Shown one piece after another: positions 23,436 to 31,631 of a stretch of DNA of 38,635 bases. The notes beneath the pieces were generated by a model that was not told where the DNA came from, ran no database searches, and was given only the letters and a program-made list of their open reading frames with translations. The translations under genes and the position numbers were made by a program. How positions within the stretch are numbered: position 1 is the stretch's first letter; every line of letters starts with the position of its first letter. The DNA is from Alphaproteobacteria bacterium UBA3768 (GTDB taxonomy: Bacteria > Pseudomonadota > Alphaproteobacteria > CAAHEQ01 > UBA3637). The stretch covers positions 1 through 38,635 of the forward strand of contig DFFU01000016.1 of NCBI GenBank assembly GCA_002372315.1, in the 5' to 3' direction.

Positions 23436-24417
23436 ATTTTTACTTTTATGCTTTTTATTATCTGCCTGTTCTGGGGGACGCGCTATACGTTTGGACAGTG
23501 TTTCTTGGCGTGAAATTCCTGGTTGGCAGAATGACAATTTTGTTGAGGTTTTACCGGCTATTTTACGTACCTGTGAGCGCGCTCCTCAAGATATGATACG
23601 CTTTTGTCAAAAACTCAATAATCATGTGCATGATGATAATGTGGCTTTACGCCAATTTTTTGAACAAAATTTAAAGCCTTATCGTGTGACATCCTATGGT
23701 TCACCTCAGGGTAAAATTACAGGTTATTATGAAGCCGAATTGACGGGTAGTAGAGAGCGTGAAAATGGGGCGCAGGTGCCTATTTATGGTTTGCCAGATA
23801 ATTATCGAGCAGGTCATAAAACGAATACGCGTGCAGAAATTGAAGAACAATGTGTTGATGCGCCAGTAATTGCTTGGGCAGATGATCCTGTGGAACTATT
23901 CATTATGCATGTACAAGGTTCTGGTCGTTTAACAACGGTTGATGGGCAAGTTATCCACTTGGGATATGCGGGGAATAATGGCTATCCTTTTAAAGGAATT
24001 GGTACAATACTCAAGGAAGAAGGCATTCAAGGTTTAAATTCAATGCCTCAAATCCGTTCGTGGCTTCAAAATAACCCTATTGAAGCCCAAAAATATATGC
24101 GCCAAAATAAGCGTTATATTTATTTTCGGGAAATTTTTGGAGATACCCCCTATGGTACTGCTGAAGTTGTTTTAACCCCTGAAAGATCTGTGGCTGTTGA
24201 CACCGATTATATCCCTATGCATACGCTGATGTTTTTAAACACAACAAAGCCTGATAAGACACCAGTACGAAAAATGGTCGTAGCACAAGACACAGGGGCA
24301 GCCATTAAGGGACCTATTCGTGCAGATTACTTTTTTGGACACGGGGAAGGGGCTTTTCAAATGGCTGGACAAATGAATCAAGTGGGCACTTATTATATAT
24401 TAAAGCCGAAGGATTAA
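23425..24417 (+). CDS. mltA: Membrane-bound lytic murein transglycosylase A
   Basis: Cleaves peptidoglycan glycan strands to 1,6-anhydro-MurNAc ends at the outer membrane. The 330-aa lipoprotein starts MRLKFLLLCFLLSACSGG (lipobox LSAC). GKITGYYEAELTGS, MHVQGSGRL and the 3D-domain VAQDTGAAIKGPIRADYFFG with the catalytic Asp region are visible. ATG 23425 is chosen over the upstream in-frame ATG 23377 because it begins the lipoprotein signal and follows GGAGG. Its products could feed the AmgK-MurU recycling enzyme in the divergent operon. Confidence 0.93.
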   Translation: MRLKFLLLCFLLSACSGGRAIRLDSVSWREIPGWQNDNFVEVLPAILRTCERAPQDMIRFCQKLNNHVHDDNVALRQFFEQNLKPYRVTSYGSPQGKITGYYEAELTGSRERENGAQVPIYGLPDNYRAGHKTNTRAEIEEQCVDAPVIAWADDPVELFIMHVQGSGRLTTVDGQVIHLGYAGNNGYPFKGIGTILKEEGIQGLNSMPQIRSWLQNNPIEAQKYMRQNKRYIYFREIFGDTPYGTAEVVLTPERSVAVDTDYIPMHTLMFLNTTKPDKTPVRKMVVAQDTGAAIKGPIRADYFFGHGEGAFQMAGQMNQVGTYYILKPKD

Positions 24418-24418
24418 G

Positions 24419-24799
24419 ATGGTTTACTTTATTCCTGATGAACAATTGTGGCAACAGTTGAAAGAGAAAGTTAAACCTGTTCAGCGTAAGGTTAAAAAGG
24501 ATATTCCAAAGCGTTTACGTGTGGTGCGAAAAAAAGAACTCATTACATCATCCATCTTGGATTTGCATGGTCTGACAGTTCAGGATGCTTTTGAAAAAAC
24601 AGGTACATTTATCCAACGTACCCATCATATAGGATTAAAAGAAATTACTATCATTACTGGGCGCGGAACAACAGGAAAAGCGTTGATTAAAAACGAATTT
24701 GAAAATTGGTTGGAAAATAATAATATAGCCTCTCACATTCGTGCATATAGTTGGAAAAATCGGGGGGGCGCTGTTAAAATTAATCTTAAAAAGAAGTGA
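24419..24799 (+). CDS. Smr-domain protein
   Basis: A 126-aa protein with a basic N-terminal region and a C-terminal Smr domain: ILDLHGLTVQDAF, ITIITGRGT and LKNEFENWL-type segments ending in RGGAVKINLKKK. Smr domains have nicking or RNA-processing endonuclease activity; the LDLHGLT and GRG motifs are intact. It starts 1 nt after mltA's stop and ends 1 nt before the convergent dnaX stop, so no terminator separates them. Confidence 0.88.
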   Translation: MVYFIPDEQLWQQLKEKVKPVQRKVKKDIPKRLRVVRKKELITSSILDLHGLTVQDAFEKTGTFIQRTHHIGLKEITIITGRGTTGKALIKNEFENWLENNNIASHIRAYSWKNRGGAVKINLKKK

Positions 24800-24800
24800 T

Positions 24801-26417
24801 TTACTCGGACTCTGATTCTTCTTCTATTTGATTTTGAATTGGTTTTACTTTTTCAATTTTTGCGCCAGGAAACTGTTTTAAAATGGAACTGACGTCGGGT
24901 TGTTTTTTTAGATTTTCCAAAACAGCTGCTTGTTTTTGCTCTTTTTTTTCTATTTCGGTTGGATCACCACCTGATTTTTGTATATCCAAAACCCATTTTT
25001 CGCCAGTGGTGTTTTCCAAAAACTTACTGAGCTCTGCTGACAAATTTTTGGGGGCATTTTCTGTGGGACAAAAACGTAAAACCTTATCATCAATTGCAAT
25101 CAAATGCATCATGCGTTCAATGTTAAAGGCTAACATTCGTTCACCTTTTTGGCGCGCTAAATTGGCCAGTTCTGACAAATTCTTAAAGGGAGGGGCTTTG
25201 GGTGTTTGAACCACCTCAACAGGAGTGGTTTTGATTGCATGGGTTGGGGGGACAATAGTCATGGCGGAGCTTTGTGCTTGCTTGATTAAATTTTCTGGAT
25301 TCTCCAAAATTTGACTGGCATAACTAATGCGAATCATCAGCATTTGCAGGGCGCGTAAAGGATATCCTGACAATTTCACCTCTTCCAAACCTTTGTTCAT
25401 CATTTGCCAAAAAGATGTCAAAGTAGGCATTTCTGTCTTTTTGGACAGTTCCTTTATCTTTTTACTTTCTGTTTGTGTCCAACTTGCTTTTGCATAGTTT
25501 TCTGAAAAGACCTTTAAACATGTCAAATCATATGTTAAATTTAATAGATCCTGTAAAATTTGGATGGGTTCAGCACCAATTTCATATTGTTTGTTAATGG
25601 CATTAAAAACTTCCGTCATACGACCTGTGAGTAATGATTGATACAGATCAAATAAAATGTTTTTATCCGCTAAGCCAAGCATTTGGCGGATCCCTTCTGT
25701 TGATAGTTCAGATGGCATCTGTACCAATGCTTGATCTAATAAAGAAAGTGAATCACGTACAGATCCTTCACTTGCATGGGATAAAAGTAAAGCCGCTTCA
25801 TCTGGTAAATCACGTCCTTCTTTATGGGCAATCTTTTGTAAATATTCAGCTAAAGGTTTTTCTTCAATTCTTTTTAAATCAAAACGTTGACATCTGGAAA
25901 CGATTGTAACGGGTACTTTTCTGATTTCTGTTGTGGCAAAGATAAATTTAACACGTTCAGGAGGTTCTTCCAAAGTTTTGAGCAACGCATTAAAAGCTGC
26001 TTTTGAAAGCATATGAACTTCATCAATGATATAGATTTTAAATCGTGCCGAAACAGGATTATATTTGGCGCCCTCAATAATTTCACGTACGTTTTCAACC
26101 CCTGTATTACTGGCAGCATCAATTTCAATAACGTCAATATCCGCATCATTGGTAATATCTAAACAATGGCGACATTTACCACATGGGTTAGGGGTCATAC
26201 CACCTTTACCATCTGGTCCTACACAATTTAAGCCTTTCGCTATAATTCTGGCTGAGGTTGTTTTACCTATGCCACGAATCCCTGTCAGTAAATAAGCTTG
26301 AGCCAATTTATTTTGTTCAATTCCATTCGTAATTGTTTGAACCAAAGCTTCTTGTCCCAACAAATCATCAAAAACTTGGGGACGATACTTGCGCGCTAAT
26401 ACAGTTGATTGAGCCAT
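24801..26417 (-). CDS. dnaX: DNA polymerase III subunit gamma/tau
   Basis: Clamp-loader ATPase of the replicative polymerase, 538 aa. It has LARKYRP at the N-terminus, Walker A TGIRGIGKTT near 45-54, the zinc-binding CGKCRHC, IIDEVHMLS, and the sensor/SRC motif VTIVSRCQRF, then a tau-like C-terminal part. ATG 26417 is chosen because the protein family begins here and AAAGG is upstream; a longer frame to 26525 would run through the 4.5S RNA. No obvious slippery site for a programmed gamma frameshift was seen. Confidence 0.95.
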   Translation of the reverse strand: MAQSTVLARKYRPQVFDDLLGQEALVQTITNGIEQNKLAQAYLLTGIRGIGKTTSARIIAKGLNCVGPDGKGGMTPNPCGKCRHCLDITNDADIDVIEIDAASNTGVENVREIIEGAKYNPVSARFKIYIIDEVHMLSKAAFNALLKTLEEPPERVKFIFATTEIRKVPVTIVSRCQRFDLKRIEEKPLAEYLQKIAHKEGRDLPDEAALLLSHASEGSVRDSLSLLDQALVQMPSELSTEGIRQMLGLADKNILFDLYQSLLTGRMTEVFNAINKQYEIGAEPIQILQDLLNLTYDLTCLKVFSENYAKASWTQTESKKIKELSKKTEMPTLTSFWQMMNKGLEEVKLSGYPLRALQMLMIRISYASQILENPENLIKQAQSSAMTIVPPTHAIKTTPVEVVQTPKAPPFKNLSELANLARQKGERMLAFNIERMMHLIAIDDKVLRFCPTENAPKNLSAELSKFLENTTGEKWVLDIQKSGGDPTEIEKKEQKQAAVLENLKKQPDVSSILKQFPGAKIEKVKPIQNQIEEESESE

Positions 26418-26429
26418 GGTAATCCTTTT

Positions 26430-26525
26430 AAAAAAGCGGAAGGAACACGACCTGTTCCACTTAAAATGGGATGCTTTCTTCCGAACCTGACCCGCTGTTT
26501 TCAGGCAACACCCATGCCCTTCCAC
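26430..26525 (-). ncRNA. ffs: Signal recognition particle RNA (4.5S, small bacterial type)
   Basis: The minus strand contains the SRP RNA core CAGGTTCGGAAGAAAGCA, matching the conserved Ffh-binding GGAA tetraloop and asymmetric loop. The ends GTGGAAGG (26525-26518) and CCTTCCGC (26443-26436) pair to close the rod, giving about 90 nt, followed by T6 (26435-26430). It guides membrane-protein ribosomes to the translocon as RNA of the Ffh particle. Placement just upstream of dnaX is the usual alphaproteobacterial arrangement. Confidence 0.92.
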
Positions 26526-26530
26526 TAGGT

Positions 26531-26559
26531 ATGATATGGTATTTTTGCTAAAAAGTCAA
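26531..26559 (-). promoter_or_regulatory. Promoter of 4.5S RNA and dnaX
   Basis: On the minus strand TTGACT (26559-26554) and TATCAT (26536-26531) are 17 bp apart, placing the start at the first base of the RNA. A second TTGACA (26573-26568) lies 14 bp further upstream. Confidence 0.75.
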
Positions 26560-26684
26560 GTTTTATTTGTCAAGGACTCGACTTCTTTTTTTACTTTATA
26601 AAATGAAAGACAGTTGAGAAATATGTCCATAATTGGGAGTTCAATATTATCATCTGTGGGGATTTTGATGATGATCTCAAATAG

Positions 26685-28340
26685 CTATTTTAATAACTCT
26701 TTGGCTAATTCTCTGGATTTATCCGTAATTTTAGCACCGGAAACCAAACGAGCAATTTCTTCTAACCGGCCAAATTTATCCAATTTTTGAACAGAGGTAA
26801 CGGTACGATTTTCCACATCTGCCTTTTGAACTAAATAATGATTTTTGCCAAAGCCTGCCACTTGGGGAGAATGGGTAATGACCAAAGTTTGATGCGATTC
26901 TGCTAATCGCGCTAAGCGTTCCCCAACAGCGCTAGCTGTTGCACCACTAATTCCTGTATCAATTTCATCAAAAATTAAAGTCGTATTGGATAAGTCTGCT
27001 AAATTCACTTTTAAGGCTAACATAAAGCGTGCCAACTCACCGCCAGAAGCACATTTATGAATAGGGGTTAAATCGGCTCCTTTATTGGTGGCAATCATAA
27101 AAGTAATTTGATTGAGACCATTGGCGCTAGCCATAGATTCATCCAAATCCAAAACATCCACATGGAAAGTGGCCTTTTCTAGTTTTAAATCAGGTAGTTC
27201 TTTTATAACGGCTTTGGCCAACTTTTCCCCGGCCATATGGCGTTCTTTGGATAGTTCATGCGCTTTTGTTAAATAATCTAATCTTGCATCTTCACAGGCA
27301 CGTTTTAATCGAATCAATTCGTCTTCTCCATGATTCAGCATTTTTAAATCATGTCCCAACTTATCTTTTAATTTGGGTAAATCGGCAATTTCCATATGGT
27401 GTTTACGTGCCAAATCCCTCAGTTGGAATAATCTTTCATCAATAGAGGGCAGTTCTGATGTGTCCCCTAAATCATTCAGACAATGTTCCAAATTATCTGA
27501 TAAATCTGCTAGTAAGTTTTGTGCATTTGCCAATTGTTCTATTTCATTTTCAAAACGACCGTTTGTAATTTTGTTGGCACCCATCAACTGCCCATCTGTT
27601 TTGCTGATAAGGCGTAAAATGCCTTGTTCTTCGTCTCCCAATAAAGCACAAGCATTTTTAATATTTTCAATAATATGTTCGGCATTCATCAATTCGGTAC
27701 GCCGTCTTGTCAGATTCTCTTCTTCATCTGCTTTGGGATTTAATTTTTCCAGTTCATCCAAACTTTCCCGCATAAAATTTTCATCTGAGCGTTGCTCGGC
27801 CAATTTATTTTCAAAATCATTCACCGCATGCTTTGCGTTTTGCCATTTATGCCATAAACTTTGTACTTCTTTTACTTTCTTTTCTAAATGACCATATTCA
27901 TCCAGTGTGGCGATATGTGTATTGGGGTTTAATAAACTGTGCGTGGCAAATTGACCATGAATTTCAACCAAGTTTTCTCCCAGAGTTTTTAATAATCCAA
28001 CACTGACAGGTTGATCACACACAAAACACTTGGATTTACCATCTTTTGATAGTGTTCGGCGGATAATTAAATCATCCTCATGTGAAAGGCCTTGTTCATC
28101 CAGAATTTGAAAGACAGGATGTTTTTGGGGTAAAGTGAAACCAGCACTTATAACGGCCTGATCTTCATTTTTTGCCACAAATCGTGTTTCAGCCCTGCCA
28201 CCCAACACCAAAGACAGTGCATCCAGTAAAATGGATTTACCGGCTCCTGTTTCTCCTGTAAAAACACTGAACCCTTTATCAAAGGTCAAAGATAATTGAT
28301 CAATTAAAACAAAATGCTGAATATTTAAACTGGTCAGCAT
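26685..28340 (-). CDS. recN: DNA repair protein RecN
   Basis: A 551-aa SMC-like ATPase that tethers or processes broken DNA ends. Walker A FTGETGAGKSILLDAL is at 29-44; the coiled-coil central half is rich in Glu/Lys heptads; the ABC signature CASGGELARFMLA and Walker B LIFDEIDTGISGATA follow, then the H-loop VITHSPQVA. It begins 11 nt after bamD and is probably co-transcribed with it. The 90 nt downstream of its stop hold no clear terminator. Confidence 0.96.
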   Translation of the reverse strand: MLTSLNIQHFVLIDQLSLTFDKGFSVFTGETGAGKSILLDALSLVLGGRAETRFVAKNEDQAVISAGFTLPQKHPVFQILDEQGLSHEDDLIIRRTLSKDGKSKCFVCDQPVSVGLLKTLGENLVEIHGQFATHSLLNPNTHIATLDEYGHLEKKVKEVQSLWHKWQNAKHAVNDFENKLAEQRSDENFMRESLDELEKLNPKADEEENLTRRRTELMNAEHIIENIKNACALLGDEEQGILRLISKTDGQLMGANKITNGRFENEIEQLANAQNLLADLSDNLEHCLNDLGDTSELPSIDERLFQLRDLARKHHMEIADLPKLKDKLGHDLKMLNHGEDELIRLKRACEDARLDYLTKAHELSKERHMAGEKLAKAVIKELPDLKLEKATFHVDVLDLDESMASANGLNQITFMIATNKGADLTPIHKCASGGELARFMLALKVNLADLSNTTLIFDEIDTGISGATASAVGERLARLAESHQTLVITHSPQVAGFGKNHYLVQKADVENRTVTSVQKLDKFGRLEEIARLVSGAKITDKSRELAKELLK

Positions 28341-28351
28341 ATCTTATCCTT

Positions 28352-29071
28352 TTAAATCTTATCCACACGCTTAGACCAAATAGAGTCAGGAAATTTCTTT
28401 TTTAAAGTATTTTGTACTTGCCCCATTTGTTTTGTCATGCCTAAGGCTTTATAGCAAACAGCCAAACGGTAATAAGCCTCAGGCAGTTGATTCGATTCAG
28501 GCCATCCTTGAATGGCGCTTTGGAATCGATTCATGGCTGCGATATAGTCTTCATTTTTTTCATAATAGCGTCCGACCGCTAACTCTTTGGCCGCCAAATG
28601 ATTTTGAATTGCAATCAATTTTTCTTTGGCATCATTGGCATAGGTGCTCTTGGGAAAGCGCATCAATAATTCTTTAAAAATGTTGTCTGCTTTGGCGGTC
28701 ATTTCTTGCTCACGCAAAGGATCTGACATTTGTTCAAAATAACATAATCCTTTTAAATATAGAGCGTAGGGAACATTGTGATTGCCTGGATGCAGTTGCA
28801 AAAAACGATCTAACGCCAGTATGGCATCGGTATATTCATTTTGTAAGTACTGACTATAGGCTGCCATAATTTGAGCCCTTTCAGACCAACGTGAATAGGG
28901 AAATTGTTGTTCAACTTGGTCAAATTTTTGGGCAGCTCTTTCATAATCTGTTTCTTTAAAATCCTTATAGGCTAATAAGTAAAGTCCTTCGGGGGTATCG
29001 GCTGAAAGGTGTTGATCATTGCTAGTGCATCCGGCCAAAATTAAAAGAGTTAATAATAAAAATTTCTTCAT
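28352..29071 (-). CDS. bamD: Outer membrane protein assembly factor BamD
   Basis: A 239-aa lipoprotein (MKKFLLLTLLILAGCTSN, lipobox LAGC) with five TPR-like repeats. LYLLAYKDFKETDYERAAQKF, FDQVEQQFPYSRWSERAQ and ALDRFLQLHPGN are characteristic. It is an essential part of the BAM complex that folds beta-barrel proteins into the outer membrane. The bamD-recN order is conserved in alphaproteobacteria. AAGGAAGG precedes the ATG. Confidence 0.95.
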   Translation of the reverse strand: MKKFLLLTLLILAGCTSNDQHLSADTPEGLYLLAYKDFKETDYERAAQKFDQVEQQFPYSRWSERAQIMAAYSQYLQNEYTDAILALDRFLQLHPGNHNVPYALYLKGLCYFEQMSDPLREQEMTAKADNIFKELLMRFPKSTYANDAKEKLIAIQNHLAAKELAVGRYYEKNEDYIAAMNRFQSAIQGWPESNQLPEAYYRLAVCYKALGMTKQMGQVQNTLKKKFPDSIWSKRVDKI

Positions 29072-29092
29072 GTTTTCCTTCCTTTTTCATAA

Positions 29093-29121
29093 AGTGTAAC
29101 AATAAATCCTAAAAATTTCAA
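29093..29121 (-). promoter_or_regulatory. Promoter of bamD-recN
   Basis: On the minus strand TTGAAA (29121-29116) and TACACT (29098-29093) are 17 bp apart, 21 nt before the bamD ATG. Confidence 0.65.
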
Positions 29122-29133
29122 GTTTTTTCTTTC

Positions 29134-29162
29134 TTGATTTTTTTGGCTTTTTTTGCTAAGAT
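29134..29162 (+). promoter_or_regulatory. Promoter of tyrS
   Basis: TTGATT (29134-29139) and TAAGAT (29157-29162) are 17 bp apart, 27 nt before the tyrS ATG. It is divergent from the bamD promoter. Confidence 0.6.
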
Positions 29163-29189
29163 ACTCTAAATTTTTGAAAGGACATAAAG

Positions 29190-30407
29190 ATGGCAACCAC
29201 AGAACAAACTTTAAAAATGATGCTCAAAGGTGTGGCACAGGCAACTGAAACGCCCATTATCATGGAAAAATTAAAAAAAGCTGAAAGCGAACATAGACCT
29301 TTGCGTTTTAAGTTGGGGTTGGATCCGTCAGCGCCAGATATTCACTTGGGGCATGCAGTGGTATTGCGTAAAATTCGCCAAATGCAAGATATGGGACACC
29401 AAGCGGTTTTGATTATTGGTGATTTCACGGGAATGATTGGCGATCCAACAGGTAAAAGTAAAACACGTAAACAATTGACTCCCGAACAGGTGGCTATCAA
29501 CGCCAAAACCTATGCTGATCAGATCTTTAAAATTTTGGATAAAGATAAAACAGAAATGCATTTCAACAGCGAATGGTTTAATAAAATGAACTTTCGTGAT
29601 GTGATTGAGTTGTGTGCAAAGACAACAGTGGCACGTATTTTGGAACGTGATGATTTCCAAAAACGTTATAACAATAAACAACCGATTGCATTGCATGAAT
29701 TTTTCTATCCTTTAATGCAGGCATACGATTCTGTTGCGGTAAAAGCGGATGTGGAATTGGGAGGAACAGATCAAACATTTAACATTTTGATGGGGCGTAA
29801 TATCCAAAAAGATTTCGGCCAAGATCCGCAAATTACTTTATTCATGCCTTTGTTGGAAGGTTTAGATGGTGTTGAGAAGATGAGTAAGTCTTTGGGTAAC
29901 TATGTTGGTGTCAATGAACCTGCCGCTATCATGTATGAAAAAATGATGAAGGTACCTGACAATTTAATTATTAAGTATTATGATTTATGTACAGATTTAC
30001 CGCCAGATGATGTGGCAAAGATTCAAATACGCTTGAATCAAGGCGAAAATCCACGCGATATTAAAATGGAATTAGCACGTGAAATTGTGCGTTTGTATCA
30101 TGGTGAGGCTGCTGTTAAACCGGCAGAAGAACATTTTAAAACTGCTTTTCAACAAGGCTCTGTTCCTGATGATGCTCCCGTTTTAAAAATTCAAAAAAAT
30201 GATACTTGGGATAATGGTCAAATCTTATTGGAAACTTTAATGACGTCCGATAAATTTAAATCCAAAGGGGAATTGCGTCGTTTGTTTGTACAGGGTGCTG
30301 TGAAGGTCAATAATGAAAAACTAACGGATTTAAAGTCAGCGCCAATATTGACGGTTGAAACAGTTGTGCAGGTGGGTAAAGGTAGTTTCTTTAAATTTGA
30401 AAACTAA
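29190..30407 (+). CDS. tyrS: Tyrosyl-tRNA synthetase, KMSKS (TyrZ-like) clade
   Basis: Charges tRNA-Tyr. The 405-aa class I synthetase has the HIGH motif as HLGH (52-55), IGDPTGKSKTRK, LGGTDQTFNILMGR and an exact KMSKS (230-234), with an S4 RNA-binding domain at the C-terminus (LRRLFVQGAVKVNNEK). The exact KMSKS and the spacing resemble the TyrZ clade rather than the usual TyrS with KFGKT-type motif found in E. coli and, as far as I know, most alphaproteobacteria. GAAAGGA precedes ATG 29190. It overlaps the convergent lptG end by 4 nt. Confidence 0.95.
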   Translation: MATTEQTLKMMLKGVAQATETPIIMEKLKKAESEHRPLRFKLGLDPSAPDIHLGHAVVLRKIRQMQDMGHQAVLIIGDFTGMIGDPTGKSKTRKQLTPEQVAINAKTYADQIFKILDKDKTEMHFNSEWFNKMNFRDVIELCAKTTVARILERDDFQKRYNNKQPIALHEFFYPLMQAYDSVAVKADVELGGTDQTFNILMGRNIQKDFGQDPQITLFMPLLEGLDGVEKMSKSLGNYVGVNEPAAIMYEKMMKVPDNLIIKYYDLCTDLPPDDVAKIQIRLNQGENPRDIKMELAREIVRLYHGEAAVKPAEEHFKTAFQQGSVPDDAPVLKIQKNDTWDNGQILLETLMTSDKFKSKGELRRLFVQGAVKVNNEKLTDLKSAPILTVETVVQVGKGSFFKFEN

Positions 30408-31507
30408 CCATCCTCTAATGACAATAACGCGGAAACGCATAAAGGAATGCAAATCAGTGCAGGGCTCCATGCTGCCAAGAATAGGGGCAGACTTTCGTTT
30501 TGGCCCAACACGTTTGTAATACGCGAAAAGAAGTATAGGAAAAATCCCGATCCTATAGCTATTAAAACGCGAATGAATGTGCCCCCTTGACGATTGGATG
30601 GAGGAAGGGTAAATAAAGCTGCTACTAAAAACATCGCCACTAAAAATAATGGGAAGGCTGTTAGTTCAAAAAAATAAACTTCATGAGCTCTGGCGGAAAA
30701 ACCTGCTTCCTTTAAAAAACGAATAAAACGTGGAAAACGCCAAAAAGACATTGTTTGTGGAGCATCAAATTTTTCTAATAGTCTTTCCATGTTCAAACTG
30801 GTATCAAACGTTAAATGCGATACGGGTTGTAAATTTTCATTCATAGGATCAATGATAAAGGCATTTTGCATATGAATTTGTCCATTTTCCAAGGTTGCAG
30901 TGGCGCTTTCAATTTGTCTTTCGGATAGCCCATTTGTGTTTAATTCAAATAACGAAACGTCCTCTAATACAATTTTTCTTTTATTTTGATGAACATGTGA
31001 AGCACGCAAAACCATGGTGCCGTCTTCTTGGTTATCACGCCACCAAAAACCACTTTCTGACCAAACAAAAGGTGATGAGCCAGAGATGTTTAATCTTTCC
31101 TCTAATCGTTCATAACGATGAGCTGTACCAGAAATTATAGGGCTGAAAAATAGAACATCAAACAGCCCCAGTGCAAAAATCAAACTGCATAATGGCATCA
31201 GAATATTCCAAACTGAAACGCCCACAGCTCGCATCACAATTAATTCAGATGATTTATTAAATCTTAAAAAGAAAATCATAGCCGTAATTAAAATGACAAA
31301 CGGCAGAATAATGTGAATCATCATTGGGGATTTTAAAAGGGCTAAAGTTAAGATATCAATAAAAGCAACATTTTCCCGTTTGGCGGCCATACGCAATAAT
31401 TCTACCATGTCAAACAGCATAATAATTGCTGTCAAACAGAATAAAACAGCCAAAAAAATCCAAAACAATTGTTTAAAGGCATAGCGTGTTAAAATACTTT
31501 TTATCAT
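30404..31507 (-). CDS. lptG: LPS export ABC transporter permease, LptG-like
   Basis: A 367-aa YjgP/YjgQ-family permease that, with LptF and the ATPase LptB, extracts LPS from the inner membrane. It starts ILTRYAFKQLFWIFLAVL, has helices up to about residue 120, a periplasmic domain, then three C-terminal helices. FFLRFNKSSELIVMRAVGVS is the family hallmark between helices. LptG rather than LptF is preferred from this N-terminus, but not certain. No lptF partner is adjacent. The -10 box lies 7 nt before the ATG with no Shine-Dalgarno, implying a leaderless mRNA. Confidence 0.85.
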   Translation of the reverse strand: MIKSILTRYAFKQLFWIFLAVLFCLTAIIMLFDMVELLRMAAKRENVAFIDILTLALLKSPMMIHIILPFVILITAMIFFLRFNKSSELIVMRAVGVSVWNILMPLCSLIFALGLFDVLFFSPIISGTAHRYERLEERLNISGSSPFVWSESGFWWRDNQEDGTMVLRASHVHQNKRKIVLEDVSLFELNTNGLSERQIESATATLENGQIHMQNAFIIDPMNENLQPVSHLTFDTSLNMERLLEKFDAPQTMSFWRFPRFIRFLKEAGFSARAHEVYFFELTAFPLFLVAMFLVAALFTLPPSNRQGGTFIRVLIAIGSGFFLYFFSRITNVLGQNESLPLFLAAWSPALICIPLCVSALLSLEDG

Positions 31508-31514
31508 AAATGCT

Positions 31515-31543
31515 ATTATAAATTAGTTTATCAAAAACTGCAA
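31515..31543 (-). promoter_or_regulatory. Promoter of lptG, predicted leaderless
   Basis: On the minus strand TTGCAG (31543-31538) and TATAAT (31520-31515) are 17 bp apart. Seven bases separate the -10 box from the ATG at 31507, so transcription should begin at the start codon. Confidence 0.65.
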
Positions 31544-31584
31544 GTAGATATTTTAAAACAAGTACTGGCCAAAAAAGATAAATG

Positions 31585-31612
31585 TTGACAAATTTTTATA
31601 TTGTGCTATAAT
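31585..31612 (+). promoter_or_regulatory. Promoter of the ankyrin-like gene
   Basis: TTGACA (31585-31590) and TATAAT (31607-31612), both consensus, are 16 bp apart. The start near 31619 leaves a ~13-nt leader holding AAGGA, which rules out the in-frame TTG at 31614. Confidence 0.8.
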
Positions 31613-31631
31613 TTTGCATAAGGAATGTACA

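Noticed and set aside
26418..26525. N-terminal extension of dnaX
   Set aside because: It is the translation of the 4.5S RNA gene; the core SRP motif and its promoter explain the sequence.
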